A DNA stretch of 32,787 bases from Gamsiella multidivaricata (Eukaryota; Mortierellomycota; Mortierellomycetes; Mortierellales; Mortierellaceae): NCBI RefSeq assembly GCF_025024155.1, contig NW_026251862.1, forward strand, positions 1 through 32,787, given 5' to 3'. Position 1 is the stretch's first letter; each line of letters opens with the position of its first letter. The position numbers and the translations under genes are program-made. The notes beneath the pieces are model-generated. The model was not told where the DNA came from, did no database searches, and saw nothing but the letters and a program-made list of their open reading frames with translations. Of the stretch, positions 21,283-31,335 are shown one piece after another.

Positions 21283-22982
21283 CTACGACATTTCCGTCGT
21301 CAACGCTGAAAGTGTCGCCAAAGCCCTATTCTTCTGATGCTTCGCAATGGCCTTATCCATCGCCATGATCCTTAGCTTGCCTCCCACGATCGTCACCCCG
21401 ACCCATCCCGCCGTAATCAAACTCCTCAGGATCAATCCTCTCCAATCCGAAAACTTTGTCATGTCCCGTCCGAGATCCTGCAGCTTTTTCAAATACCCCA
21501 TCTCTTTCCGCCCCTTGGCAAGGTCCACAAAATTCAGGATCAGCTGCTGACGACACGCGGGGCACGTCTTGCGTCCTGCGTTCTGCGAAGAGAGTGTGTC
21601 TAGATCATCCTGCTGAGGGAACAAGGGTCGTAGCACAGGTTCTGCAGCATCCGCTGCATCTTCTGACTCTGGCTGCTGTGCTTGGGCAGTAGTATCCCGT
21701 AGCTCTTCCATTCCTGCATCCTGCTGCTGATCTATTTGTTGGGTCATCGTCGGCGTTCCAATCGCTGTAGTTGCCCCTCCAACCGACTCTGTCCGACGGG
21801 TATCTTCCTGCTCCTCGGCTGGCCCGTGCGCATGCGCAGCACCAGCCGCTCTCGCGGCTCCTACTCTTGCTATGACATTCAATCTCCTATCAGTCTCGGC
21901 TCTGTTGTCCGGTAACGCCAGCAACCACCCGAGCCCGATCCGATTGCCCATAGCTCTAGGCGTCGCCCTTCCTATTCCTGCAACGGCTCCATGGAGAGTC
22001 GTTCCCCAATTAAAGATCCTGAATGCCTCCATCGGCCGATAGCCCTTCGGCCCATAATTATACCATTTGCGGATACACCCACGATGGGCCACATGTTGCC
22101 TGACCGTACAAAAGTTCTCGAGCACATGGTCCGTATCTCTATTCAATCCCCTCCCGTTCATATACGGATCTGCCTGGTTCAGTAAATCCTCGTCGTCCTC
22201 CGAGTCCAACATGGCGCCGTAGCAGATACAGCAGTCATCATCGCTCATCTGGACATGACCATGTTCGTCCTTCTCGAGCGGTCGCCCTGTGATCAAGATC
22301 CTTCGTTTCTCGAGCCCAAATTTCCGGAGGATATAAAACATGACGAACTCGTCCATGAGCATGGTGGCGAGTGAGAAGATAGCGATCTTGCCAAGGATTG
22401 GCCGAGTATTGCGGAAGAAGTCGCCGTAGGGCCGTCCGGGCCGCTTGGTGAGGGCCGAGGTGAGACGGACGACCCGGAGCATGAGGTAGGCGACAACGAG
22501 GTAATAGCAGCTGATCGCACGCATCTCCCCTTCGCTCCAGCGTTTCTTGCGGAAGAGCCAGCGCGGCTGTGAGTTGATCAGGATCGTTGCTATTCAGGTA
22601 GATAACCATTGCCATCAGAGGTCAGTTCAACCGGCCCAAAGGTCACTGCCTGGGTATCCCTTCTATTAGAAAAGGCGCTGTACATACCTTTTAGCCAGGC
22701 AGACACCGCTAAAAAATAAGTTCATTCGTATGAACGTAATGTTCGTAACCAAATCGTAGGGGTTAGTATATGAAAAATATATATGTCGACAGTGTTCAGA
22801 TCAATAATAATGATCATGTCACAGACGCATGCTAAAGTAATCTGAGTATGAATATGAGAGAGAGCCTTACCCCAGGCATTGAGAGAGATGACCAGGCCAG
22901 CGGGGATGCCTTTGACGACCTCGCGGGCTATTCGAGTGGCATCCATCCGCCTGTACAACGTTGAGGGTGTGAAAGGGAGCAT
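21283..22982 (-). CDS. Membrane-anchored RING-H2-like protein, probable E3 ubiquitin ligase
   Basis: Two exons on the minus strand, 22982-22871 and 22589-21283, are joined by a 281-nt GT-AG intron (TGGG|GTAAGG...GAATAG|CA, phase 1). The product has 472 residues. Hydrophobic segments lie near 22-45, 63-80 and 100-125, with another near 410-425, so it is a multi-pass membrane protein. The zinc ligands are C157-x2-C160, C198, H203, H206, C209 and then CPAC (C380, C383). That is a RING-H2-like order, but about 170 residues rich in Ala, Gln and Glu separate the sixth and seventh ligands, and C198-H203 spacing is one or two residues longer than standard. RING proteins bind E2 enzymes, so a membrane E3 ligase role is inferred; substrate and organelle are unknown. 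The ATG at 22982 is the first in exon 1; a second one is at 22946. It lies tandem to BRR2, 370 bases downstream of it. Confidence 0.7.
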
Positions 22983-23352
22983 TGGTTCCAGCTCTGCAGG
23001 GGTTCAGAGGTATGTTCGAGTCGGCAGAAAAAAAAAGGGCGTGCAGTTTGTTTGGTTGAGAAGTGGTGGTTTATGATGGGGAATGAGGGTCGGCGGAGTG
23101 ATGTGAAAGAATAATGATTGGCTGGGAGGGGGAAAAGGAAAGACGCGATTAGGAATGAATGAATGAATGAAGAGTGAGGGATGCGGGATGCAGAAAGAGG
23201 AGTATGGAAATAGAGAAGGACAGAACACCGTGCACTCATTCAAATGGAGGATCCTGGCAACAAAGTCGTATCTATCGCATGAGTAAGCATTCCATTTACT
23301 GCTTTACTAAAGATAATACTTGACAAGAAGTGAAATAAAACTAGCCATCGTT
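22983..23352. other. Intergenic region between BRR2 and the RING gene
   Basis: These 370 bases hold the 3' UTR of BRR2 and the promoter of the RING gene, both on the minus strand. It includes GAATGAATGAATGAATGAA (about 23150-23168), a short tetranucleotide repeat. No gene is seen. Confidence 0.5.
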
Positions 23353-26300
23353 CTACTCCTGCATCTCCACATCTTCGTCCTCCTCTTCTTCATCGCTCTC
23401 CTCCTCCTCGCCCTCTGCAACCGTCAGCTTCATGTCGATCTCCTGGTCACATCCCAGGAAGCTGTCGCACATCGTGTACAGCTTGAACGTCTGCTCACCC
23501 GCACGTGGGCACACGAACTCCAGCTTCACCTTCAACCGCCGCTGCAGCGTAATCCTCTTGATCGCCAGCAATGTCTTCGTTGCCGGGTCGCCCACAACAA
23601 TCCACCAGCCCTCGTCCTTCTTCGTCGGGAAGAACGGTGCCGGCACACTCGTCAGCTCCTCCTCATCTCCCTCACGCTCCAGCTGCACTTCGATCACCAC
23701 AGGCTGGCCTGTCTTGATCTCGTCCTCGTCCTCAATCTCGTATCCAACCTCAACGCTCGGGTACCGGTTCACAAACTCCGCAATTGCACGCATCTGTCTT
23801 TCGTCCACCTGCAGTGCTGCATCCCGGTCTTCGTCCTCCATATCCTGGAGATCAAACACAGACTCAACTCCCTTGGCCTCACACCGCTTGATCCTCTCGC
23901 TCGTCATGTACGGAACCTGCTTCAATGGCGAGTCTCGATCCCACATCGCCTGCACGCTCATCTGCGCCAACTCCATCGCAGCCAGCGCGGGTGGCAGCCA
24001 TCCATTCGAGGAAATCACATCCACACATGCCTGCAATAGCGGAATCACTTGTCTAACAACAAGCGTCTGGTCCGATGCCAAATCTGCAGGAAGCTGTGTA
24101 CGCGAAAAGTGAGCCTGCAACAAAATGTTGACCTTGTGGTGAGGGTTCGTAAACTTCACATTGCCTAACTTGACGGGCAAACGGTCGTAGATGCGCTTCA
24201 GAACCTGGTCCTCGTGATGGCGGATCGGGATCGATTCATACTCTGCTGCCGTCGAGATGATCTCCAAGAGACCCTTCAGCTTTGTCGTTGGCGTCAAGCT
24301 GGAGCTGAACAATTCGACAGTCGAGAAGTTGATGTTGTAGTATGCTGCAATCATACCCAGATTCAGTGGTGACACATCCATCTCGTCCTCGATTGCAATA
24401 CACTTTGATGTCACCAGGTCGTTGATCGTCGTCTCCACCAACTCGGACAGGTGATCCGAAAGGTGACGATGGGTCACACCCTGCAAGTTGTAATAGTTCG
24501 GGTTCTGTGCCATGCGTCTGTACAAGAACGTCCATGTAAGATAATCAACCGCATCTTGCTTGTTCTCAATTGTCTTTGTCACAATTTCGGCGTTGAAGTG
24601 GTCGTGCAAAAAGTGATCCAGATGCGACTCCACCGGGAGCGCCTCGAACAAGAACTTCTTGTAAAACTCCTTCCTGTTGGACTGGCACATGAGCACACAT
24701 CGGCTGGACTCGTCCTCATTGGGGCGGCAGGCGCGTCCCATCATCTGTAAAATATCCGGTGTAGGGTAGTCTGCATAGCGATGGTCCTTTCCATCATAGT
24801 ACTGTGTGCCCATCACAACAACCATGTACGAACTCAAGGGAATGCCCCAGCAGGTGTCTCGTGAAGCAACAACCACCTGAATCGCACCAGACTCAAACAG
24901 CGTCTCGACCACTTGCATGTCGCCCTTGCTCAAAGCCTCGTGGTAGAAACCGATTCCATGCGTGAGAGACTCCTGCAAGGCACTGTCCTGGACATGCTCC
25001 AAGTGAGTGTTCAATACATCTTGATCACAGTGAAGGAACCTGTCCGGTGTGTCATCTGCAGCACAGAATGTCAACAGGTCTGTGACAGTTAGGCGGCATT
25101 GTTTCCGAGAAGGCACAAAGACAATGACGGGCTTCTCGAGCGAATGGGTCGTAATAGCGGTGTAGGTTGGTTTGGCCATCGCGATCATCCAGGATGCAAA
25201 GTGGGGGATGGTGTAGCTCTGAATGTGAACATCCAAAGGCAATGGACGGACCATAGGATGGAAGTTGAACACAGAGTGGCTAGTCGCGCCAATCCACTCG
25301 CCTAAATCACGAGCATTGGCCAGGGACGTGCTCAGGGCAACGATACGAATCTTGCTCTCGACTTGGGATGCAATGTAACGCATCCTCGAAACAATCACCT
25401 CGTAGGTCGGACCGATATCGCCACCAATCAAGTGCAACTCATCTGCAATAAAAAGTTGCACGGTCTGGACGTTCTTGCGCTGCTTCCAGCGGCGAGAGAG
25501 GACATCCCACTGACCAGGGGTCGCCAAAATCACATCGCCACGCTCCAATAACTTAAGATCTGCACTGGTCTCCCCAGTGAGCGCCACAATCGTCTTGCCG
25601 CCCTGAACGTTTCCGAACTTGGCATGCCACTCCTTGCGACGAGCATCGACAACATCCTGGTGAGGGGCAATGTAGACGATACGACCCTTGGGTGCTCCCT
25701 TGACCGGCTTCTTGTTCCACTGGCGCATCATAGCAAACTCGGCGCAAATAGTCTTTCCTGATCCAGTAGGGGCGCCCACAAAGACGTTGTCATCCAGAGT
25801 ATACAACGTGTTGAAAACCTGCGTCTGGATGGGGTTGAACTTGGTCACAGACTTAGAAAATATCTCCTCAAACTCGCGGTTGCGCAATGCGGTGACAGGC
25901 AAAGGCTGAAGATCCAGCAGCTCCGTATGAGGCGGGTACTTCTCGGGCAAGATCAAATGCTTGAACGAGATGGGGAAGCGGGTCTCGGAATGTAGCCACC
26001 GGTCAGAGATGATGCTGACAAAGTAATTAGGGGGGAGAGGATCGAACAGCGGCACCGTAAAGGTCATAAGGTGTTCCTCTTCGGCATACTGTTGCTTCAG
26101 AATAAAGGACTCTTGGTGCAAAATCATCTCGCCGTCCACGTCCTCGACCAAGATCCAGAACGCCTCTGCTGTTCCATGAACCTTCTCGTCCCACTTGAAG
26201 TCCGGCGTGATAGTGAGCTCGACCTTCAGAATAGAACGTGTAAGTGGCTGGACATGAGATTGAAGGTCTAGCTTAGGGAACTCGTGAATGTATCTCTCAA

Positions 26301-29300
26301 GCAACTTGCCGGCCTTGGGAACGCCAACGAGCTCACCGATCTCCTGAGAGGACAGGTCAAAATAGCGAACCCATTCGAAGTCCTTGCGCTCAATCTTCTT
26401 GATCAGTTCCGGGTTGATGGCCTTGAATTGGCGAAGAGGCGTCATAGAGAGCCACTGTCGCTTCTCGACCATCTTACAAAGATCCAACGCCTTACGAGTA
26501 AGCTGAGCCCATCCGCGGCGAAGACAGATCTCAAAAATGGCACGCAGAATACGTCCACTGCTCTGGGTCACATATACCATGTCGCTGACGAGCGCGAACC
26601 CCTCCAACTTGAGCTGAGAGATGTAAGACTGCAGCAGGACGTTGATCTTGGCAGTCGGCTCCTCGATACTCTCCTTGATGGGTACGGGAACCTGTTCCAA
26701 CCACTTTTGCAATTCAGCCTTCTCTTCTTCACGGACTGGGATGTACTTGAATTCGTCGCTGAGAGAGAACACTCTGAACAGCTCAATGTGCGACATCATG
26801 GGCTTGAGATGCTGGTTGTAGGTCGCCATCGAGTTGTGAGAGATGTAGTAGTGCGAGGCAATGCGTCCGAGCTCTGTACCCTGGAACTTTCCTGTGCGCT
26901 TATCGTACTTGATCATGTTGCACTTGTCGATAATAGTCGCTGCAGAGTGGATGATGTCGACGCGCTTCTTTTGCAGATAGGGATCGTCCTCGAGATCGTC
27001 GGGTGAGATCCCATACAGAGATGGGTTACGAAGCATGCGGACGTACAGGTATGTGTATCCTAACCATTGAACAGCTTCGTCGCGGTTCTTAATCGTTCCA
27101 AGGACGATTTCGGCATTGAGATTATCTGCAAGCTTGGACACGAACTGTGACTCGATGGGGAGCTGCTGATTCAGCAACGAAAGGTAGTACTGAAGTTCGG
27201 AATGGGTTGTGATAATAATACCCTCACCGAACTCGTCGAACTGGGGACGACCAGCTCTTCCCAGCATCTGAAGAACATCCTGGGGTGACAGCTCAGCCCA
27301 GCGACCCTTCTCCGGGGAATAGACTTGAGTGCCCTTGATAATGACAGTGTGGGCTGGCAAGTTGACACCCCAAGCAAGAGTAGCAGTTGAGCAAAGAACC
27401 TTGATGTGGCCAGCCGTGAACAGTTCCTCGACAGCCTCGCGATCCGCACGAGTCATACCGGCATGATGGGTTGCAAAACCATAGGGCAGCAAGTCCTTGA
27501 GTGCGGCATCACTAGCTTGCTCTGCTTCTGCCAACAAAATCTCTCTGGCTCCACCGTCGGGTCTGGCAAAATGTGTGATTGTATCGTTCTCCAGTGCCAT
27601 GTCACGAAGTGTTTGAGCAGTCTTGGCGGTCTCCTTGCGGGAATGGACAAAGATCAGGACTTGGTCACCCTCGGGTTGTACCACATGCTCCATGACCTTT
27701 TCGTATGTGACCTCGTTCATGACTTGGAAACGTTTGATGGCCTTCTTTTCTGTAATTCCGATAAACTCCTGCTTGAGCGGGCAGGGTCTCCATGATCCGT
27801 CGAAGTGGAACATTCCGCGATTTGTGTCGACGCGAAGGAAAGTGGCGACATCAACATAGTTCGGAAGCGTAGCAGAAAGACCAACAAGGCGGATCAATTC
27901 CTGCGACTGCTCCATGTACCGCAAAGAACGAGCGACGATCGACTCCAGTACTGGTCCACGGTCATCGTGCAGCAAATGAATCTCGTCAATGATGATGAGG
28001 CGGACGAGGTTGGTGTAGCTTCTGTCGGTTGCCTTTCGTGTGATAATGTCCCACTTCTCAGGCGTCGTGATGATCATCTGTGTCTCCGCGATCTGCTGCT
28101 TATTCATTTGTCGATCTCCAGTCAGTTCCTGAACAGAGAGGCCGAATGGCTTCAGGCGCTCGCCAAAGTTTCCGACCATCTCCTGAACCAATGCCTTCAT
28201 GGGAGCAATATAAACGACCTTGAACGAATCCTTATCAATGGCACCGGTTTTGGGATCGCGGTGCTTATTAATCTCGTTTAACACTGTAAGCATCGCACAA
28301 TTGGTTTTACCAGCACCAGTTGGGGCGCACAGAAGCATGTTCTCGTCTGAACCATACGCCACATCATACACTGCTGTCTGAATCTGGTTCAATCCGTGCG
28401 GAAAGGCGCTTTGAATCCACTCCGGGAGTTCGCTCTTGGGCTTTTTTGGACGATCTCCAGAAGGTTTCTTTGGCTGCGGAACATGTACCTCCTCGTACCC
28501 CTTCTTTTGACGACGGAATGATCCCTCAGGAACATGAACACGCTTGTTCGACATCAAATGGGATCCTTGAGCAAATGACATCGCCTCCAAGTCAATGAGT
28601 TGGCGAGGGGCCGCGGTGGCTGGAGCAGGTCCCTTTTCCTTGGGGAGAACGGCCATTGGGCCTGCGGCTGTTGGTGCCTGTCCAGTGCCTCGCCGACGGA
28701 GGTCTGACTTGGCGCCTGCTTGATTGCCCAATCCCTTGATAATCCAATCCAGACCAAGTTCTCTCATCTTGGCCTCGATCTCTGTGCGTTCTTGCTCATT
28801 CGCCTTGCCAAGTCTCGTGCACCAGACGATCACGTCGCGGTTCCTCGTCAGCATGCTGACCAACTCAAACTTGTCATAATCAAACAGCGCCATGAGCTCG
28901 TTTTCGCAATCACGCATATTAACAGTCTCTGAGGCGAGAATATCCATCGCAGCGTCCGTCTTCTCCTGCGCCACAATTTCATCCTTGTAAAATGTTGAGA
29001 TGAAACGTTGCAGCCAGTAGGCGTCGACTTGATGGGGTTGAAGTTTCTTTGTCGTGTCGACCTTGGCTTCTGAGGCCCCAACGCGTACGGCCTCATTCTC
29101 GTCCACATCCATCGCGGATTCTTCCTCCTGCTCAACCTGTCCAGCACCAACAACGACATCCTGGGCGGTATCCAGACCCTCCTCGTCCTCATGTTCAGAT
29201 TCGGAATGCAAGGAATAGACGTCCTCCTCCTCCTCCTCCTCGTCGAATACAACAGCTACTCCGTATTGTTCGTCAATCTCGCCGACCTTTTTGAGCTCAC

Positions 29301-29907
29301 CGTCCTGATCGACAGTTACTTCCTCCGTGCCTGCATTGTAGTCCGTGATCTTCTTGCCGAGATTGACAAGAACAGAAAACTGATCCGAGCTGACAGGGCC
29401 AATGATGTCCTCAATCTCCTTCTTCTTGTCGAAATCCTTTAACGTATCCGTGTGCAGGATCTGAAGGACGGTGTCACCAGCGCTCCTAACAACATCGTGT
29501 GATACATCGCCGAGGTAACGCTGAACGAACGTCAAGATCAATTCGTATGTGTGTCTCGTCTCCCTGGTCCTGGGTCTGTATCCTCCACTCTCGAGATCCT
29601 CTGTCGCGGCCAAGACTGAAGAGTATCCATATGCGCTCCGCAACGACTTTTCCTCGGCTCTCTTTTTACGTCTTTCCAGATTCTTCTCACTGGGCTCGCT
29701 CTTTTTCTTCTTCACCTCTTCGATCTTGGACAAGTCCCTTATGGCCCTGCTACCGAACTCCTTGGGGTCGATGCGGCCATATAGGGACTCGGCCTCTCCG
29801 GTGGGTTCGTTACCCCGACGTGGGTTATCTGACCGATTTGCATGGAGAACCAAGTTCGAATTGAGCGCGTACTGGTACTGCTGGTCCTTTGCTACTTTGT
29901 CAGCCAT
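23353..29907 (-). CDS. BRR2: U5 snRNP helicase Brr2 (SNRNP200)
   Basis: One uninterrupted frame encodes 2184 residues, the usual length of Brr2, the Ski2-like RNA helicase that unwinds U4/U6 to activate the spliceosome. The N-terminal region (1-490) has the conserved opening with SLYGRIDPKEFGSRA and an acidic stretch near 222-245. The first helicase cassette has Walker A APTGAGKT (K534), DEIH at 641-644 and GRAGRP near residue 880. The second has APTGSGKT (K1385), DELH at 1489-1492 and GRACRP near 1720. Each is followed by a winged-helix and Sec63-type region. The tail is acidic (EEEDEDVEMQE). In known Brr2 proteins only the first cassette is an active helicase and the second is a regulatory interaction platform; the Cys in GRACRP fits that. 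The ATG at 29907 has A at -3 and G at +4. No introns are needed. Confidence 0.97.
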   Translation of the reverse strand: MADKVAKDQQYQYALNSNLVLHANRSDNPRRGNEPTGEAESLYGRIDPKEFGSRAIRDLSKIEEVKKKKSEPSEKNLERRKKRAEEKSLRSAYGYSSVLAATEDLESGGYRPRTRETRHTYELILTFVQRYLGDVSHDVVRSAGDTVLQILHTDTLKDFDKKKEIEDIIGPVSSDQFSVLVNLGKKITDYNAGTEEVTVDQDGELKKVGEIDEQYGVAVVFDEEEEEEDVYSLHSESEHEDEEGLDTAQDVVVGAGQVEQEEESAMDVDENEAVRVGASEAKVDTTKKLQPHQVDAYWLQRFISTFYKDEIVAQEKTDAAMDILASETVNMRDCENELMALFDYDKFELVSMLTRNRDVIVWCTRLGKANEQERTEIEAKMRELGLDWIIKGLGNQAGAKSDLRRRGTGQAPTAAGPMAVLPKEKGPAPATAAPRQLIDLEAMSFAQGSHLMSNKRVHVPEGSFRRQKKGYEEVHVPQPKKPSGDRPKKPKSELPEWIQSAFPHGLNQIQTAVYDVAYGSDENMLLCAPTGAGKTNCAMLTVLNEINKHRDPKTGAIDKDSFKVVYIAPMKALVQEMVGNFGERLKPFGLSVQELTGDRQMNKQQIAETQMIITTPEKWDIITRKATDRSYTNLVRLIIIDEIHLLHDDRGPVLESIVARSLRYMEQSQELIRLVGLSATLPNYVDVATFLRVDTNRGMFHFDGSWRPCPLKQEFIGITEKKAIKRFQVMNEVTYEKVMEHVVQPEGDQVLIFVHSRKETAKTAQTLRDMALENDTITHFARPDGGAREILLAEAEQASDAALKDLLPYGFATHHAGMTRADREAVEELFTAGHIKVLCSTATLAWGVNLPAHTVIIKGTQVYSPEKGRWAELSPQDVLQMLGRAGRPQFDEFGEGIIITTHSELQYYLSLLNQQLPIESQFVSKLADNLNAEIVLGTIKNRDEAVQWLGYTYLYVRMLRNPSLYGISPDDLEDDPYLQKKRVDIIHSAATIIDKCNMIKYDKRTGKFQGTELGRIASHYYISHNSMATYNQHLKPMMSHIELFRVFSLSDEFKYIPVREEEKAELQKWLEQVPVPIKESIEEPTAKINVLLQSYISQLKLEGFALVSDMVYVTQSSGRILRAIFEICLRRGWAQLTRKALDLCKMVEKRQWLSMTPLRQFKAINPELIKKIERKDFEWVRYFDLSSQEIGELVGVPKAGKLLERYIHEFPKLDLQSHVQPLTRSILKVELTITPDFKWDEKVHGTAEAFWILVEDVDGEMILHQESFILKQQYAEEEHLMTFTVPLFDPLPPNYFVSIISDRWLHSETRFPISFKHLILPEKYPPHTELLDLQPLPVTALRNREFEEIFSKSVTKFNPIQTQVFNTLYTLDDNVFVGAPTGSGKTICAEFAMMRQWNKKPVKGAPKGRIVYIAPHQDVVDARRKEWHAKFGNVQGGKTIVALTGETSADLKLLERGDVILATPGQWDVLSRRWKQRKNVQTVQLFIADELHLIGGDIGPTYEVIVSRMRYIASQVESKIRIVALSTSLANARDLGEWIGATSHSVFNFHPMVRPLPLDVHIQSYTIPHFASWMIAMAKPTYTAITTHSLEKPVIVFVPSRKQCRLTVTDLLTFCAADDTPDRFLHCDQDVLNTHLEHVQDSALQESLTHGIGFYHEALSKGDMQVVETLFESGAIQVVVASRDTCWGIPLSSYMVVVMGTQYYDGKDHRYADYPTPDILQMMGRACRPNEDESSRCVLMCQSNRKEFYKKFLFEALPVESHLDHFLHDHFNAEIVTKTIENKQDAVDYLTWTFLYRRMAQNPNYYNLQGVTHRHLSDHLSELVETTINDLVTSKCIAIEDEMDVSPLNLGMIAAYYNINFSTVELFSSSLTPTTKLKGLLEIISTAAEYESIPIRHHEDQVLKRIYDRLPVKLGNVKFTNPHHKVNILLQAHFSRTQLPADLASDQTLVVRQVIPLLQACVDVISSNGWLPPALAAMELAQMSVQAMWDRDSPLKQVPYMTSERIKRCEAKGVESVFDLQDMEDEDRDAALQVDERQMRAIAEFVNRYPSVEVGYEIEDEDEIKTGQPVVIEVQLEREGDEEELTSVPAPFFPTKKDEGWWIVVGDPATKTLLAIKRITLQRRLKVKLEFVCPRAGEQTFKLYTMCDSFLGCDQEIDMKLTVAEGEEEESDEEEEDEDVEMQE

Positions 29908-30711
29908 GATTTAGTGGCAAGATCTAATTATGGAGAGTCGTGTGTGGTTAGTTCTGTTGTTTGATACTCCTGGAGTAGGCCAAATCAAGAGATATCAGGA
30001 TCAGTAGACGGACCTTCACGACGAGTTAAACAGAAAGTAAAGCCTGAGCTCGAGGAAAGCTGAAGAGTGACCGAACAGCTGGAATCTAGAGGATAAGTGA
30101 TATCTGTAGCAGTTAGTGTACAGTGAAAGTCAATCACAGCGAAAACAAAACTCGGTCTTCTTGCAAGGCGGCGCCAGACATACCAAATACTAGATGGTAA
30201 ACAGAAAATAGAAGAAGCGACACTAACGACCGAGATGCTACGACTGGTGGTTTCGTCCCAAAATGCTATTGAAGCGGAGACCGAGCGCTGTCAGTTTTAC
30301 TGTCCAAGAGATATTAGTGGCGCCATCAGATCAGCCGCAGGTCCTTACAACTCGATCGTGATCTGTTCTTATTTTCCTGATAGAAGCAGTGGTTCGTCGC
30401 CTGCCGTACGAGTTTCGAATAGTGGGGGTGAAGGAGTAGGGGGAGAATAGAGATGGTAGAAGTGACAAAGAGGTGTTTGCCTCGATTGACAATGTATGTG
30501 AGGGGCAAGAGCACACGTTGGAGCATTAAAAACGCACCAACTACGTCAGCAAAAGGCGACGCCATAGAATTTTTTTGGTGAGCATAAGCAAATACATGCA
30601 GTAAAAGAATTTCGGCGTGCAATAACAGAATTATGCAGCTTTAGGATATAAATTACACCTACCGATCATTTTTAAATGTGCTTGCGAACACATATATGGT
30701 TGAGATGGGGT
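29908..30711. other. Intergenic region: Fanzor 3' flank and BRR2 5' flank
   Basis: These 804 bases lie downstream of the Fanzor stop and upstream of the BRR2 start, both on the minus strand. They must hold the BRR2 promoter and 5' UTR and the Fanzor 3' UTR. In Fanzor and TnpB loci the guide RNA is usually encoded at or just beyond the 3' end of the nuclease gene, so the part next to 30711 is where it would be expected. A small hairpin is present at 30677-30692. No terminal inverted repeat or target duplication could be identified by eye. Confidence 0.4.
30677..30692 (-). other. Small hairpin just past the Fanzor stop codon
   Basis: On the minus strand TGTGTT-CGCA-AGCACA can fold into a six-pair stem (one G-T pair) with a four-base loop, 20-35 bases beyond the TAA. 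Such a short hairpin can arise by chance. Confidence 0.3.
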
Positions 30712-31300
30712 TTAGGCACTTCCTGGGGCCTGGCTAGTTGCCGATTCCTGCCCTGATGCCGCATTGGCCGCACGCTTGCGCCTTGGAGCTCCTTCTTGTT
30801 CTGCAGCCGCGGTTGATGCTGTCCTCTTTCGGGCCACACTGCCCTTGCTGGCGCTGGTGCTGCTAGTACTACTGGTGCTGCTAGTACTACTGGTGCTATT
30901 GGTGCTGCTAGTGCTACTGTTACCATTGATGCTGCTAGTGCTACTGTTACTATTGATGCTGCTGCTACTGGTGCTCGCGCTATCGGTTACTGTCTGTGTA
31001 GCTTCCATCCAAGGATATCTACCATTCTCATCTACAGGCTGAAGATAGAGTGGCCTCTGTTGCTGAAGCAAGTGCCCTTGAATAACGTTGCAAATATTGT
31101 GGCCCGCCATGATATCGCGGTGCATGTATGTCTTGCAAGTCTTGCAATACAGCCGACGTATTTGAACCTGGCCGACAAACTCCTCGCACATCGGACACTT
31201 CTTTGACGTGTAGTACTCATTGACGCCCACGACAATATACCCGAGCGCCCTTGCCTAACGGACACAGAACGTAAGGCGCCTCATTAGCGTCATCAGTAGC

Positions 31301-31335
<35 letters not shown>

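Noticed and set aside
23320..24112. Open frames of 226-239 residues on the + strand
   Set aside because: They lie antisense inside BRR2 and mirror its codon bias. The same holds for + strand frames at 26284-27006, 27406-28281 and 29499-29914.
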